Source of the DNA: Treponema sp.
Lineage (GTDB): Bacteria; Spirochaetota; Spirochaetia; Treponematales; Breznakiellaceae
NCBI GenBank assembly: GCA_031263265.1
Contig: JAISGE010000192.1
Span: forward strand, 1 to 15,586
DNA: 15,586 nucleotides
Direction: 5' to 3'
Shown here: positions 15,382 to 15,586 of the stretch, in pieces
How the letters are laid out: every line of letters begins with the position of its first letter
Numbering within the stretch: the stretch's first letter is position 1
The notes under the pieces: generated by a model
What the model was told of the DNA's origin: nothing
Database searches by the model: none
The model's input: only the letters and a program-made list of their open reading frames with translations
Position numbers and translations under genes: made by a program

Positions 15382-15400
15382 GCGATGCCCTTGCTTTTTA
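15372..15400 (+). terminator. Intrinsic terminator overlapping the stop codon
   Basis: GGGCAT (15373-15378) pairs with ATGCCC (15385-15390) around a TAAGCG loop, plus one G-U pair, followed by TTGCTTTTTA. The TAA stop of the AMP-binding gene lies in the loop. This suggests that the short gene end is an established transcript end and not a sequencing slip further downstream. Confidence 0.7.
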
Positions 15401-15586
15401 TATCCTAAGAGAGTATTATTCTTTTAGTATCTAACCAGGGTCTTTGCCTGGGGTCTGTGTAATTTCAATTTTGTCCGGTGAGAGGTATTTTGAAAGAACA
15501 AGGTTATAAAAACCATATACTGTATTATACTGGCGCGGGGGCGGGGGGGGCCCCGGGGCGTCAAAGAGCACTTCTCATCGTGAGTT
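15401..15586. other. Non-coding edge region with a G/C-only block
   Basis: No gene could be supported. The first 130 bases are AT-rich with a small hairpin (CCAGG...CCTGG, about 15436-15452), the dyad GGTTATAAAAACC (15502-15514), and -10-like TATACT and TATTATACT motifs near 15516-15531. From 15532 to 15560 the sequence is only G and C, with runs of five G, eight G, four C and four G. Normal composition resumes at 15561. Confidence 0.4.

Noticed and set aside
15209..15427. Overlapping 72-codon frame as the missing end of the AMP-binding protein by frameshift
   Set aside because: Its peptide (VPQTRRKTSWYIPENRW) has no resemblance to the C-terminal lobe and lacks the PxTxxGK-type lysine motif.
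1..15586. CRISPR arrays, tRNA or rRNA genes, transposases, phage genes, toxin-antitoxin pairs
   Set aside because: No regular repeat-spacer pattern, cloverleaf, rRNA segment or mobile-element protein motif was found by reading. Short repeats in the window have only two or three copies.

Overview
The window reads as a stretch of chromosome from an anaerobic, fermentative bacterium, most likely a spirochaete of the Treponema group. This is an inference from gene content: a GTP-type PEP carboxykinase, a rubrerythrin for oxidative stress, maltodextrin or glycogen enzymes, an MFS transporter fused to HEAT repeats, and a moderate GC content with AT-rich intergenic gaps. No rRNA or tRNA genes, CRISPR arrays, phage genes or insertion sequences were seen.

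Layout. (1) 37-1155 (+): a NeuB-type nonulosonic (sialic) acid synthase, probably the end of a surface-glycan locus continuing to the left. (2) 1254-1796 (+): rubrerythrin. (3) 1797-2430: an AT-rich patch holding a possible structured element, an 11-bp direct repeat, a small two-helix membrane protein of DUF2798 type (2098-2310, +), and on the minus strand what looks like the relic of a CsgG-type lipoprotein gene. (4) 2428-4743 (-): a 771-residue MFS transporter with a HEAT-repeat C-terminal half. (5) 4914-11769 (+): a probable transcription unit of malQ (4-alpha-glucanotransferase), a 1205-residue GH13 enzyme whose start overlaps the malQ stop, and leuB 35 nt further on. (6) 11784-11816: a strong palindromic terminator between the convergent leuB and pckG. 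(7) 11850-13679 (-): pckG, GTP-dependent PEP carboxykinase. (8) 13680-13899: a divergent control region. (9) 13900-15381 (+): an AMP-binding acyl-CoA-synthetase-like protein without the usual C-terminal lobe, its stop codon lying inside an intrinsic terminator. (10) 15401-15586: non-coding, with an odd G/C-only block near the edge.

How the genes work together. MalQ and the large GH13 protein are almost certainly translationally coupled and act on alpha-1,4-glucans. LeuB and PEPCK belong to leucine synthesis and the PEP/oxaloacetate node. Nothing in the window is clearly a new defence or mobile system. The most interesting items are the GH13 protein with Pro in place of the usual His in conserved region IV and with large uncharacterised flanks, the MFS-HEAT fusion with a gene relic at its 3' end, the truncated adenylate-forming enzyme, and the mirror-image promoter pair between pckG and that enzyme.
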